Source of the DNA: Drosophila pseudoobscura
Lineage: Eukaryota; Arthropoda; Insecta; Diptera; Drosophilidae
DNA length: 64,000 nt
Direction of reading: 5' to 3'
Assembly (NCBI RefSeq): GCF_009870125.1
Contig: NC_046679.1
Coordinates: 8,618,001-8,682,000, forward strand
In this document: positions 1 through 13,752 of the stretch, piece by piece
Numbering within the stretch: position 1 is the first letter of the stretch
Layout: each line of letters opens with the position of its first letter
Program-made: the position numbers and the translations under genes
The notes under the pieces: model-generated
Told to the model about the DNA's origin: nothing
What the model saw: the letters and a program-made list of their open reading frames with translations, nothing else
Database searches by the model: none

Positions 1-3000
1 TTCCAGGAGTTAAGCGGCAAATGTCGCGACATTGCCACGCAATTTGGGTCCTTTTGGGGGGGTTCTTCATTTGTCGTTTTGCGCAGAGATTTGACAGAGG
101 TCTGGCTTGTGGATGGAGGCGTCAATTGGGTTCGGAATAGGGATAGGGATAGGGATTGGGCTAGGGTTTGGGATTGGGTCTGAACAGCTTGACTGTCTGT
201 GACATGTCTTTATTAGGGTCGTCTCACTTTCGTGGCTTTGTTTTTCTGTTTGCTTGTAGCTCATCTCCCACTCTGACCGACATGATTCCTGGAATACTTA
301 ACAAATATAAATGTCAAAGAATTGTTTCATTTATTTGGATCTTAATTCGTTTTCATTATGCTAATCAAAGTGGACTTCGGCACGGCCTGAATAAACCAAA
401 AGCTAATGCCCATTTTCTCAAACAATTCATTAACAAAAATTTCAATTAGTTGCACGATTGAATCGACAAGATTTGAACAACTTTTTCGGGCCGGGTCCAC
501 CCCCCATTCTTCAGCTGTGGGTGTGTATTAAAATCAATTGTAAAATCAGTAAAAAGTAAACTCGAACGCAAAGTTTCACGATTGAAATCTTTTACAGCCA
601 GAAATTATGAGAACATTTTCAATTTGACTTGGAGGCGAGGACCAGAAAGAGAACCAAACCGGGACTAGGACCAGGACCAGGACGTTGCCTGGCAAAAGCA
701 ACAGAGCGTGACACAAAAGTAAAGCAAACTTTTGCGCTTACAGTTTCATGGGGCACGAGGCAGCAGCAATCGCTTCACTCGAGTGTTGAAGACGTCGATT
801 TGCCACACCACCGCCAGGAAGCATTGCCGCCACCCTGCAACACCAGAAGCAACAGCAATTCGCATAACAATAACAATAACTTGGCTGCAAACATTTCAAT
901 GCCAAGAAAAACGCAGCCACGTTCCAATTGTTGGGGGCGCTGAAGAGGCCAATAGATAGAGATGGATGAACGGCTGGTCTGGAAGGTCTTGGTGGAGCAA
1001 CCGGTTGGCTTTGGCCGCCAGTCAAGTGTCCCGAACGGTGGAGAGCGAGCCAGCCACAGACCCTGTCCCGCAAAACGAAAAAAAAGTCAATTGTTCAAGT
1101 TAAAGGGAAACTTTCTCGAGAACTTTTCCCAGACAACATTTTCTTTTCGTGCCTTTATCTATGCTGCCGCGTGGCTCTTCCACCCCGACCACTGTATATT
1201 CAGCTGTTGGATTCTTGGCGGGCTTGATGGCGGGGGCAAAACGCTTCAATGGTTGCCATTGACACGTTAACTTTGCAATTGCAGAAGCCTTCCTGGCTCC
1301 TGGCTCCTGGCTCCTCCCCAATCCAAAATCCTTCCATATCGCATCGTGTCTGATGCTAAACGGAGTTTTTCCGCTTATTTTGCCAGCTGTGCGTCCTGTG
1401 CAGACAGCGGCTGTCGGTGCGTGCCTTATCTACCATTTGCCGTGTCCAACATCTTCACAGTTAACACGCATTCTGGCCGAAATCAGGACCAAAAGCAGAC
1501 CCAGCCACTGTCTGGCCATAAGCAGAGCCGAGTGAAAAAGTTATCCTTTAAATATTAAGCGACTCTCTCCGGGCCTCTCAAAACGTCTGACACTCTCATA
1601 TTTCAAATGTAAAGTTCATGTTTATATTTTGGCTAATGTTTTTTCTAGTTGGCTAAGAAAAAATGTGGAGAACAAACCACTTTTGAGTCTGACACCAGCT
1701 GGTGCCTGCCTGCGGTCGTCCCCCCCAGGACGTCCCACATCCCACAGCCATAGCCACATCCCGATCCAGATCCCTCCTGCTGCCTGCTGCCGCCTGAAGT
1801 GGCCGTAAAAGCTTTCAGCATTAATAGCTTGAGTGAGTTTCAATACATATTGTCAATATGGCCATTGGCCAAACGCTGGGACCCACACTGTGTGGCCCAA
1901 ACCATGCACTGGCATACACTGTGCGGCACACACTGGGGCAGGGCACACACAGGGGCAGATGCAGAGTCGCCAAATTGATGACAGTTTTGGCCAGAGTCAG
2001 TTGCAAAAGCCGCAGCAGCAGCAGCTTCCATGGGTTCCATGGGGTCGCTGGCTATGCATATGTGAACCCGATCCTGGCTAAATACATTGAAATGGCTTTG
2101 GCTATTTGTTTTTGGGGTTTCGGAACGGGCTGAATCGGAATGAAAGGGTATAAGAGTGTCAGAGGGGAGCTTAGATGGTCGGGAATGTTATGGCTTGTGC
2201 CATTTTGGCACTTTGTAATTGCCTTGTTTGCCATGTTGTTTTTGTTTTTTGTTTTTTTTCTGGCCTATTGTTCTTGTTGTCATTGGATTGTTGGCAACGC
2301 ATTTGGCTCCGTTTTTTTGCGGTGGGGTTCAGGGTTTTGGCTAAATCTATGCCATGAGCCATGCTTTTATATATCAATATTTACCCAATGCCCAACGCCC
2401 AACGACCAACGAATATGTTGACACTGGCATTAGGGTTAAATGCAAGTCGGATACGAGTATTTTCCTTGACTTTGCAGCTCTACGCCACTGTAGATAAGCC
2501 GTACTTATGGCGCTCATAAAAATCTATTGCTGGTAATTATGGAAATATGAATACAAATTGGATTAAGATCAGAGCGCTTCCTTTCCAAAAAGGAATATCT
2601 TCATGACGGCTACAAATACTTTCAGCCCCCACAAAGCGGTCAGCAATTCGCACTTGACAAGCATTTTACAATTGAAATTCCAGCAAGAATTTACCCATTA
2701 CCCAACCATATACGACGAGCCCGGACAAACTTCCGTCTCCTGCGGCTCCTTGCAACCGGCGGCTCCTTGTGTGTGGCCTATCCGGCAAATGCATTTAGAA
2801 TTTATGTGGCACTTGCCGCCCGAAAAGCCCGCGAATTTATTTCCTGCATACGGTGACCACTAACCAGTGACCGCCGACCACCGACCAGCGACCGACAGGG
2901 CACCCGGTCGAAGCGGGGCTTAAGAATATTTTGTACTATTTTGCACTGCGCCCCGGGACTCCACTCCGCCCATCGTTTGTTTTATTGTTATTGTCCAGTC

Positions 3001-6000
3001 ATGACTTAAAAATTTGTCGCTCGCGCTTTTCACAGGCCCAGCTCCGTAGAACGGCACAACAGGCAGGGAGGGCGGAAGATACCCTTACAAGTCCATTGGT
3101 TCATAGGGAAATGAGAATTTGTTTGGGATTGGGTATACCCTGAAATATACCTTAAACATATAGCATTTAAGGATATATTTCCATAGTCTATAGTTTAATT
3201 GTTAACTAAATATGAGGGATTCTAAACATCAATCAGGGGCGTCAAGTATACGACGAGTGATCCCACCTCAACACCATCATCTTTAAAGCCGCCAGGAAGG
3301 CTCTATTCGAAGTTTATTCAAATATTTAGCCGTAAGCAGAGAGAACTAAACTGTTAAAACTGGCCAAGATCCGATCAAAGTCATGATACCCCCTTTTCAG
3401 AGAACATTTAAACAGTAACTGGAACAGGAACAGCAACAGCAATGACAATGCAAAGCAATTTCCGTGGCTGAAGCGACGCTTTTATTTGGCCATTTGTTTG
3501 GCGCGGCTCTGCTCTGTCTTCTGCCGTCTCTGGCGTTTATTTGTCAGCATTGTCCCCGGGGCCATGCCTGAGTACGGGTCCGGGCTCAGCCTCAAGCTGG
3601 CGCTTGATGCACGCGGATTTGTCTGTGGCAGTTGGATGCGCTGGAAGCTCTGGAAGCTGCCTGTGAGCCTCGTGGCTCCCGGAGATGCACTCTTCACATA
3701 TGCGCCGTGCAAATTTATCGTTTTTAATTTGCCGCAAACGCGAAAAATAAAAAAAAAGAAGCCGCGCACAACGAAGCTAGTAAATAAAAACAAGCGGAGG
3801 AAAAATTGAGAGGAGTCGCCACTGTGGCTGGGGACAGTTTTTGGGTGGGCTGAGAGAAATGGGAGAAATAGCAGTCGCGTAATGCCTTTAATGGGTTTTG
3901 CATGCCCTCCCCCCTTCCCCAGCTCCTGACGCATTCTCAGCATTCGTTTTGTGGCAACTTATTGAAAGCCATAAATAAAGATTTCACGTGACAAGCGGCA
4001 CTTGGAACACATGCCTTACGTCTCCATCTCCATTTACAGAGAAAGAGCCATGAGGAGACGCAATGATTATGCGGTTAACATAAATTTGTTTGCAGATTTG
4101 ATTAACTTTTGTTGCAGCGGTGTTTCGGTCAAGTGCTAATAAGAGGAGCACCTCATAAATAGCATCAAGCACCCCCATTACTCTGGCCTCAGCTGCAGCT
4201 GCAACTTTTTGCCACAGAATCTGCGAGTATGAGGCCGGCAATGAAGTGGCTGCAACAGCCCTAAATGACTGCAGAGTGCACTTTCGCCTGGTGGAAAAGG
4301 CAGTTTTATAAACATCCGCGGCAGAGGAAATAAATTCAACGGATGAGCGGACGGAAAGTAGTCGAATGGGCATATACCCTGGGGCCAGTTCCCCTGTCAA
4401 GTGGCATCACGGAAGCCATGTGGCCGGTTTGCTCAGCACAGCCGAAATCACAGTCGCTATGTACCACAATTTAAATTTATGTTATGGCCAAAAGTTTTGC
4501 AAACTCAATTAATTAACTTTTGTTGTGCAACAAACTACGACAGCAGCAGCAATGCAAACATGCAACTCGCATTCTCCGCTCTCCGCAGAGCCGGGCACTA
4601 GAGAAACAATAACTATAACTAATACAAATATTTTCTGTTGCAAATAAAAATAGAAGAAATTTAACAGCCACCAAAAAAGTATGAATGTAATACGAGCATT
4701 GCTTAAGGCAAATATTGGATACCCTTTGGCAGCTTGTAAGATTTGATTTATATTTACATACCCACGGCAATGGCCAGACCGACTATGGCTATCCGATCAA
4801 GGAGGAGCATCATTTCGAGATTCTATTTTCTGGTGCATTAGAATGCTCTTGGCTCTTGGCAGGGTATAAAATCACCACTAAACAAGAACAAACATCAGGA
4901 ACATGCAGACAAACAAATGCCACTACATGGCAGGGAGAAGTCTGATGAGGGTCAGGGAGGGGTCAACTACTGAAAACAGTTTGAAAAACTAAAACATTCC
5001 CCGTCAAAGGACCGCAGGAAATCAGTGCGAAATTTGTTGCTCGCCCATTGTTTTTCCTTCTGCTCATTTTTCAGGAGTCCGGAGTCCGCCCCGTGGACGC
5101 GTGCTTTAATGCCTGGCCATTGCTCATACGCCCCGTGCGCTGGCCGCAGTTCATCATTTACCCCCTCCACCGCGGCAACGCTGCTGCTCCTGTTACTGCG
5201 GGTTGCATGTTGTTAAAAATTATTGCAGTTTCTGTTACAATTTGTTCACTGTTCGCCCGGCTCAGAGAGCCCTAATTGTAGTGTATTAAAACATCAAAAG
5301 TTAACAATGCAGGAAAAGCTGCAGCCACAGCCATAGGCATCCAAAAACAAACAAAACGAAACAAGAAAGAAAGACAGCTCTGTTGTTTTTTTATGGCTAG
5401 AACAATTTAAAAGTTTTGAATGGATGCCATGTGTTTCGGGTAACTAAAGCGAATTTGCAATTAATTTCCATGTAATGTCATTTAGGTTTTAGATATGAAA
5501 AGTTATGGAAATGACTACAAAATGATTTCCAATCGCTTGACTAAAGTCATTTTGTACTTTTGTGATTCTAACAAAACGAACTTCAGTCCCTCCCCACACG
5601 CCCTTAGCCTCCTGATGGGCTGCGGTGTGTGGTCTGTGGTTGTAGGCGTTCACGCACATACACATACACTCATATGTATCTACCTATATGTTTGGGTGTG
5701 TGTTAATTTGTTGTTGTAGCCTGCAGCCAAAAGTTAATTAAAAACTAACAAAACTCGAGGTAGCACCGCCAACACCCCCATCACTTTCTCTGCTCTCCGC
5801 TCGCTTTCGGAGGGCATAACGAGTGGGTTCTCGATTGCCCCCGTCAGTCATTTTTTTGTTTTCTATAGCCCCCAGAGAGCTCCAGCAGCTGAGAGCGTGT
5901 GTCTTGGGCGCCGAATACTTTTCGGCTCTGGCTGGCTTACCATTTGCTTATGAACGCGAAAATTCCATGCAGTTACCCTTTTTTGATTAGACCCCGAACG

Positions 6001-9000
6001 CGATATTTGATAGCAGCGCACGTAGCACATAGCCACGCTCCGGGATATCCAAAGAGCAGCCACAAGCGGCTCTGCTGCAGGGGAAAATGGAATTTTTAAT
6101 CCAATTTAATTGGCAGTGCAAAGGAAAGGAGGATAGGAGGATAGGAGCACAGGCCAAGGAGCAAATGTGAATCGAGATGCTCTGAATGCGGCGCCGTGGC
6201 AACCAGAAGTGTCAGAGCGAAATCGCAGCGCGGAGCCATGCAGAATTTAATAAATAAATTGGCTGGCAGCAGACGGCAGGATATGCACAATATGCTTATA
6301 CTATAAAACCCAAAACCCCCAGCGTTGTATTAGAACAAAGCACGCAGGCGACACATATTTTAAGGTTGCTTGCCACACAGCAACACGCACAACAAAACAA
6401 AAACAGCTGCACCAAACACGCCACGGCAAACACAATTTTGCGCGCTTTCAGCTAAAACAAAAGCAAAGAAAAAACAACAGCACAAAATAAAAGTGGAAAA
6501 GAATAAAAAGTTGCTGCACTTTGTTGATTAAATTTCATGCTTGGCTCCACCTTTTGGCGCATCGAGTGCAAGCGGCCAGCACCCCAGAACCCCAGAACCC
6601 CAGAACCCCCGTCACCCCAGCACCCAACAATGCTCCAAAACTCTGTCGCCCCATGCCCCCGTCCCGCTAGGTTGTCGGCTATTAAATCTAAATTTAATTT
6701 TTGCACTCACCCTGTCAGCAGCAGCAGCAGCATCAGCATCAGCACCAAGGACAATGGCAAGGAAGCTGGGAGACCGAGACCTCTTCTGGCTTAGTCGAGC
6801 TTTCAGCGGGAATAACCGAAAAGTCGGGCGAGAAATGAGAAGGTAATGAAGGATCTTTGCATTTTGGGTGGTGCTGCAGAACAGGGTTTTCAATTTAAGC
6901 TTGCTTCAGAGATCCGAAGGTTGGATCCCCAGAATGATCTCCATGCATTATCTCTAACTCTTTTGTTGAGAGCCGTAAGCCCCCGTAACTGCGGTAACAC
7001 TTTCACCACATTTGTCGGTTCATTGAACGCTCCTCGTCTACCTTACCATCTGGTTTTCGAGGGCAGATTACCATATGCAAAAGCGAATCTCGTAAATCAG
7101 AGCAAATATATCCCTGGTCGGGCTTATTGCGGCAGCTTATCTGCTTATGACAGCTTTCCGCCGCACATCCCAGCAGACTCAACCTCTGCTCCACCCTCGG
7201 CTCCCACAAGCTTACCCCACAATGTGGCAGAAGGAAGCCGCAGCCAGAGGAACTCGCAGCCAAAATGAGGCAGCATATAGATAGACAACATAAAACAAAC
7301 GTCCAGAGACGCGACAAGACCGAAAGGACAAAACCGAAAGAACCGCAGCACACAAAGAGGTGAAGGGCCATAAAAAAATATAGAAAAATGTTTGGCTTGT
7401 TTTTCAGGCTGGGACTGGGTCCGGGTCCGGGCTCGGGCTGGGTTTTAAAAAAGTTTTTAGAGCTGCTGCGGTCGCAGCCTTCATCACGTTAGACAGGAGA
7501 CGGGCAGAGCCGGTTCGAGCAGTACAGGACAGGACAACAGTGAGGATAACCAGGACAACGCGTAAAAATTTCATTGTCAGCTGGAACCAGTCTTGGCCAC
7601 GTGCGCGGGTTAACTGTCAACGACATCTTATTATGAATTAGTGTTAAATGCCGCGCTGATAGCGCTGATGGCACTTTGCAGCAATTTTCGCCTTAAATTC
7701 TGACGGAGGCGGCGGCTGCGACTACGGCGGCGGCGAGTTCATAAATATTTGACTCGAATTCCTGGCTAGTGGATTTATTTTTACGACTGTTGCCTCAACA
7801 GGCAACAGAAAAATCAGAGCCGAGACACAAAACTTGTTAATAATGTGCAGCTGGCCAGGGTTTCGGCGGGGAATTCTTTTGGGCGAGAGGAATTCCCGCG
7901 TGCCGCATTTTCGACACTTTCCAAAACAGTCACGTAACCACGTCAGTAATAATCACTAAAGTTTCGGAGCCACTCTCTACCCCATGTAACTCCTTGATGT
8001 GGTCGTTGTTGTTGTTGTTGCTCTGTCTGTTTGCTGGGGGGTTCATAAATATTTGAGAGACGGCGGCGGCGGCGGCCCAAAACAGGCCCAGGAACAGGCA
8101 CAAGGTGTGGCCTGGCCGGGTCTGGCTTGGCCCATTGTGGTTTTGCAGTTTCCCTAAATTATTGAGCACGGCTCATCACATTCTTACCACTCCTGGATAC
8201 CCAAACACCATGCCCCATGCCCCATACCATGTGGCCTTATTTACATTTCGTGCGCATTGCGCGTCGTGATTTACTTTTGCGGCTTAATTTCATCTCCAGA
8301 CATTATTTGTGCCCCGTGCGCAGTTTATCTTTACCGTTAAGCACTCGACGCCCTCTGCAGATCTCTGACTTTTCTTCTCTTCTCTTCAGTAGTATTTTTT
8401 TTGTTTTTTGTTGAGCTTTTGATAAACTTATGCAACTGCACGTGCCATCTAAGCGGGGCGTGAGGTGGCTCTTTATGGCCCTAGCTTCTGGCATCATGTT
8501 TGCTCTGCCGGCGCTAAATTAACGTGGATTTATAGTTAATGTGTCTGCGGATGCCACACCCCGCCCCACTCAATCATAGCGCGCCCAAGACAAAGGCCAG
8601 GACATCGCCATTCTTGTGACCGCACCGAACCCACGGCACTTGCTAATTGATTATGGACCCCGGACTCGACTGCTCCCGCTCGTGCTCCTGCTCCATTGAG
8701 GCGTCATCAACTGGCGCATAAATCAAGCAAATGTCTGCCCGACTTGACTCCACTTCCTGCCGGGGTTATGTATAAATTTGCATTTTTAAACAACAAATGT
8801 AATAATAGCAAAGAACCAAAAAAAAATGACAGAAATTCCGTTTTTTTCTTGGCAATAAAATTGATTAAAAGCCCTCAGTCAGGCTGGATGCTAGTCGGAA
8901 TACTTTAAAGAACTGACTGACAAATTGCTAGAGAAAAATGTATTCGTGGATCATCTTAACGCAGTTATGTGGACAATTCCAATCGAGTTGCAAGGCAAAG

Positions 9001-9450
9001 TTCAGCAACCAAAAAGCAAGGGGTTCGCCTGTCACATACCGAGGCAAAATGCGAAAAGAAAATTCCATTCCCATGCCATTGGTCAATTGTGTGCTCATTG
9101 TAAAACTCGCAGCAGATCTGACACACCAAAGCCACTTGGAGCACGGAAAACAAAGGCAGAGAACGGAGGACACTGGGAAAAAGCTGCAAAATGCTCTTAG
9201 TTCCAAGTGCAGCCACGTCGCTCCCTGTCCATTATGTGCCGCTGCTCCGAACAATGCACTGATACGTACCATACTCGGAACAAGAAAAACTCCGACGCCA
9301 CTGTGGATAAGTTTTTGAAAATTCTGAAAGGCCCCGTCAGCGGCACGAAACAACAACAGCCACAGCAGCAGCAACAACAACAAAAAAAGAAGCGAAACAC
9401 TGAAACTAAAGCGGAAGTGCGCACAGTTGTTGGAGAAAACAAAGATTCGC
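1..9450. other. Gene-free noncoding DNA, left part
   Basis: I see no convincing coding exon, tRNA or mobile element here. Open frames are short, lack a shared splice pattern and overlap low-complexity sequence. Local structure includes a GGGATA/GGGATT-type tract (about 131-180), three tandem CTGGCTC units (about 1292-1317), CCCAGAAC units (about 6581-6610) and AT-rich blocks with TTTATGGC and TTAATTA motifs. The texture is that of Drosophila intergenic or long-intron DNA, and enhancers are possible but not demonstrable from one sequence. Confidence 0.6.
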
Positions 9451-9480
9451 GGCGCTAAGCAGTCGTGCGTGAAGTGCGTT

Positions 9481-9530
9481 TGTGTGGGGTGTGTGTGGTG
9501 TGTGTGTGTGTGGTGGGTCCGTGTGTGTGG
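9481..9530. repeat. Imperfect TG/GTGG-rich microsatellite
   Basis: A TG-rich tract interrupted by GG. It explains the His/Thr-rich reading frame on the opposite strand, which is therefore not a gene. Confidence 0.8.
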
Positions 9531-11640
9531 GCCGGAAGCCATTAGACAAAAACGTACAGCTGCAGCGGGAAGAGCCAGCGCAGGATTTTCGCATTGTTGG
9601 CGCTGCCCGAAAGTGGACACCGAGTGTGAGCTGCTGCTCTGATTTGGCATTGTGCTGAATGATGATATACTACTCTCCAATGCGGAAAGTCAAAAGGCTT
9701 GTTCGAAGTCTCTTACAAAGATCAAACCTGGATGTTGAGGCTCTGTGATGGAAAATTCGAATAACTCGCACGAAACACGCATCGTTGCCCAGTGAACAGG
9801 TGGGAAAGAGCCATCAGGTGTGCCGGATGTTACCCAGAATTGTTCAGGGAGTGCATTCCCTCTCTTCGTTTAATGAACCTTCTAGAAAGTGTATCCCCTA
9901 AGCGACCTTTGCTGTTTCCACACGCTGATTTCTTGTATGAAATGAGTGCACCCCAAAGTAGGCAACGCTTTGTACTCCAACCGAATGTGCATCCGCCGCA
10001 AGCTGTCAATGCAGCTGCCGGCCTGCTGCTGGCCCTGGGTTTGTCTGTTTAATTAAGCGAATCTTATGTTACGGCTGACAGCTGCAGCTCACCTGTGCCA
10101 CAGCCGCCACATGGCCGATAGCTGGATGCTGCCACACACACACACGGCAGGCAGCAGCTCGCTTGGTTTTTCGTATTTGCGGCCATTAATGAGGCAGCCT
10201 TGGCTCGCCCTTATCGTGTTTTGTTCCTCTCCGGATTTATGGCATGCCCGAATTTTATGGCCCCCTTTTAGCCGGCACGAGTACTCGTGTTTTTAATTAA
10301 CAAATGTGATTTCTGAGCATTGTTTTTATGGAGTTTTTTAATTTTTAATTTCACTTATCGTTTGGTAATTAAAAACCATTTCGGTTGTTTTATTGTCGAG
10401 CGTTTTTCAATCAGAGCCTAATGAGCTAATCAATGCACCAAATTGTAATTTCCGCCTTCGATGCGGAATAAAAAACAACAAAACGTAAAGCATTTTAATT
10501 AAAATTTTTGCCGGCTTGCTGGCTGATAATTGGCGAACAAATGTTGCCATTAATAATCTAATTGCGCATAATGCGTGCAAAATTAGCACTAAATTAGTCA
10601 TGGCCAATGCGTTATTGTTGTTCGGGGGCTGGTCAGAAATTAAATTTTCAAAGCAACAAACAGCAGAACGAACAACACCCACACACGCCCTAAGACCCTC
10701 CTGCACACTAGGACCCTCGGCTTTCAGCCTGCGACTACTACGGCCCGGTACAATGCTGGGCCTGGCTGTAGCTGTAGCTGTGGCTGTGGCTCTGCGCATA
10801 ATTTACCAAAGTTAAATTAACCAACATTCACGGTGAACAACCCGGGCCCGGCCAGGCCAGGCGGAAGCGCCCAGCAGCCCACAAGGAGAGCAAGGAGAAG
10901 CAGAAGCAGCAGAAGCAAAGGCCTGGCCTGGCCTGGTCGGGGAACGAGCTCTACGAAATGCAATTACATTGCAGTGCATACTTTTAGGCGGCTCCAGCTC
11001 TCAGTTGTTGCCACAAAAAGCTCAAAGGTTTATTAGATTTTCGCTTTTATTAAGCGTTAAATTATTTTCGCAAATTGTTTGCAGTCGAAAAGGCAAAGTA
11101 AATAAATACACAGATACTCCCTATCCTTCTATATGTATCTCTGGGAGTGGAGTGGGGCTCGTTCGTGTCTGGTGCAGTCGCTTCATTTCGGTTGCCATTT
11201 GCATGACCAGGCAGCGCCCTGCGGTGCTTTAATTAATCATTTGAGTGGCTGCTCTTGCTCTCCCCCCGCCCCCCATTCCCCGATTCAAAACTACTTACCA
11301 GAGATACAGACAGCAGGAAAGACTGAGAGTTGGAGGCGCTATAGAAGTCCATGGAGCTGTACAGAGAGATGCCCCAGCAAAAAGGCGATTAGCTCCGCTG
11401 GTCCAACCTGCCACGCCCATCTCGCCTGACATCCTTTGTTTGTGTTGGGACTTTTGTGTGCCTGCTTTTGTGTGTGTGTGTGTGTGTGCGGTACAACTTT
11501 GTCCCAGGATTCACAGATAAATAACTAAATGAATAAAATGCATAAATGTGTAAACAGAGAGAGAGTTCGCTCTCTCTCTCTCACACATACACTTCCATGC
11601 ACCGATGTACCCGAACAATAGTTGCCTTTGACGCGTGTTC
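9531..11640. other. Noncoding DNA with AT-rich motif cluster
   Basis: No gene is supported. Between about 10,180 and 10,620 there is a dense run of TTAATTAA, TTTTAATT, TTTATGG and TAATTAAA motifs, as bound by homeodomain and Caudal/Abd-B-like factors, which may mark a regulatory element. A TG microsatellite lies at 11,469-11,488. A perfect 10 bp GA/CT stem with a TTCG loop lies at 11,556-11,579. Confidence 0.4.
11556..11579. repeat. GA/CT inverted repeat with TTCG loop
   Basis: Ten bases of AG repeat are followed by TTCG and ten bases of CT repeat, giving a perfect 10 bp stem with a 4 nt loop. It may be only a microsatellite that inverted. Nothing nearby indicates a transcript. Confidence 0.7.
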
Positions 11641-11745
11641 TTCAGTAGCTGTTGTTCTAATACCCTTTCAGTGGGTACTACGATTTCTATGGAAGCACCT
11701 GTGGCCTTGAATTTTGTATAACTAGGGGGCAAGCCCCCTACCTAG
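11640..11745. mobile_element. Possible Helitron/DINE-1-type 3' relict
   Basis: The segment carries an ATACCC-TTTCAGT-GGGTA motif of the kind common in Drosophila DINE/mini-me repeats. It ends in a perfect 8 bp hairpin, TAGGGGGC-AA-GCCCCCTA (11,723-11,740), followed three bases later by CTAG (11,742-11,745). A short GC-rich hairpin just before a terminal CTRR is the defining 3' end of Helitrons. The base after CTAG is A rather than the expected T, and no 5' end is seen, so this is a tentative call on a fragment. Confidence 0.35.
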
Positions 11746-13506
11746 AGGGACGATCACATACCTCCATCTCAACCCTGTAACATTCCGCCCCATACTCAAA
11801 GGGTATCCAATGCCTCGGCACCAAAACCAATCCTTTCTTTCCTGTTGTTTTGGTTGCTGTTATTAGTGCTGCTAGTGCTTCTGATGCTTCTGGTGGTGCT
11901 GTGCACTTTGCTGCCTCCATTTGCATAGAAAACAAAGCGACAAAGTTAGAAAAAGGAAGCAGCCACACAGAACAGAAAACAGTTGGCCAATGCCTTTGAG
12001 CGGTCCGGTCCTCAAGCTGGTCCAGGGGGGGTCTCCTCCTGCCACTGAGGGCCAACTTTAAAACTGTCATAAATTTAAATTTTACAACACGGCCAACTGC
12101 TTAACGGGGCCGAGTGGGGCATTAGCAGCCAATAGCCATCCCCCCCGAAACTGGAAAGCAAAAAATTATTTCCTGTCCAGAAACAAAGTGAACTCCACTC
12201 CGATCCACGAGCACAAAAACAAGAAGCACCGGAAGCTCATCCATCGCCGTGTACACAGCAGCGTCTATTTTATAAGCTTTGCCAAATCTTTTCGAGTTGA
12301 TTAAAAACAATAAAAACAGCGTGTTTCTTATGGCCAAAAGCTGAGCCATAAATAAGCAATTTATTGTGCGCTTCCGCCGTGTTTTCCCATTGTGAGCCAC
12401 GGACAGGAGCCACGAAGTCAGTGGCCGCCCAGCGTGCGGCCTGGTCTGGGCCGGCGTTGCGCTCCACTGGGCTGCCAGCTAACTGGACAGAGCCATGTAG
12501 TAGCTGGGGCAGCTGGGAGCAGGGAGATGGGAGCTTGGAGCTTGGAAGCCAGCAGCCAGCAGCCAAGAGCCAAGAGCTGACAGCCGGGGAGCCAAAAGAG
12601 CTGGCAGTGCCACTAGTCCGGGCACTCGGACCCTGGCCCGTTTGGCATTCGGACGGCTTTCGATGTTTATTGCAGCATTTGGAGTGAAAGGCACAAAGCA
12701 ATTTCCGCTGCCGTGAGAGCTTAGTAATATTAACAAACAGAGCAGGGGCGCCGCCAAAAACGGGGGTCCATCCAGAGGTCGAGAAACCAAAAATAACTTC
12801 CGCTGATCGGTCGGAACAAATTCGGTCCACTGCTAATGCCTTTCCATTCATTAAATCCCCCTTCAATGTTGTGTTCCTTGCCTGTCATGAGTCATATTTT
12901 TAGGTTTTATTGCTCAGCAGGACATTAGCTCAGGCATTAGTGGATATGTTTCGATAAATATGAGGCTTAGACTTGATTCAGATGGATGCTCGGACAGCAA
13001 AGGGCAGAATGTTAATGATCACATCCTGCTAAATGAGTACAGATCCCCAACAGATGTTTGAAACAATTCCACTCTTATTTTGCCGGCGAAATTGTAAATT
13101 CAAAAACGTATTTCGCACAGCGCTACTTATGATTACTTTTCGCTAATCGCTCGGCATTATTTCCTTTCAATTTGTGGCTTTTTCTTTACGTGCAATTGAG
13201 CGCGATGCTGACCGGCCACCACACATCACGTATGCCGCACAGATACAGGATTCAGGATGGAGATACGAATACCCGCCGCCGCCTGGATGCCTGTATGGTC
13301 ACGTAGGAAAATTGTTTGGGTCGAAAATCTTTTCGAGCTGGCCCGCCCATCGAGCATCGTGCATCGAGCATCGCCCATCCACGTGGCACGTGACAACACA
13401 AATAGTTTTTGGGGAGCGGCTTTTGTTGTGTTTCTATCTTGGCGATATTCGAAATAGTTTCATTGCATTTTTGACATTTTTCTCTGGCCACTAAAACCAT
13501 TAAAAT

Positions 13507-13523
13507 TATATATATATATATAT
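13507..13523. repeat. (TA)n microsatellite
   Basis: About eight uninterrupted TA units. Confidence 0.85.
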
Positions 13524-13713
13524 TCTGGTGTATGTGCATGCCTTTGATGCGTTGCTCTAATTTCATTTCTCTTCGACAGTTTTTGTTGTTTTATTTGCCT
13601 TGTCCGCGTTGTCAAAATAAATTGAAGATATTTTTTGTATTTATTTTTATTTTCCATTTTTTCTGCTTCGATCTACTAGGTGGCCATGGGGACATGAGCA
13701 ATTGCAAGAGTGT

Positions 13714-13715
<2 letters not shown>

Positions 13716-13750
<35 letters not shown>
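13716..13750. repeat. (GT)n microsatellite
   Basis: About 17 uninterrupted GT units, one of the longest perfect dinucleotide arrays in the window. Confidence 0.9.

Positions 13751-13752
<2 letters not shown>

Noticed and set aside
131..180. GGGATA/GGGATT tract suggesting telomere-like repeat
   Set aside because: Short, irregular and internal. Drosophila telomeres do not use such repeats, so it is an ordinary degenerate microsatellite.
8928..9680. 250-codon open frame on the minus strand
   Set aside because: Its His/Thr-rich centre is a TG microsatellite read in reverse and its Leu/Cys runs come from CAG/CAA repeats. No domain, splice context or coding-like codon use.
12270..12866. 198-codon open frame on the minus strand
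   Set aside because: Built on short local duplications (GGAGCTTGGAGC, CAGCAGCCAGCAGCC). No homology recognised and overlapping frames on the other strand are equally open.
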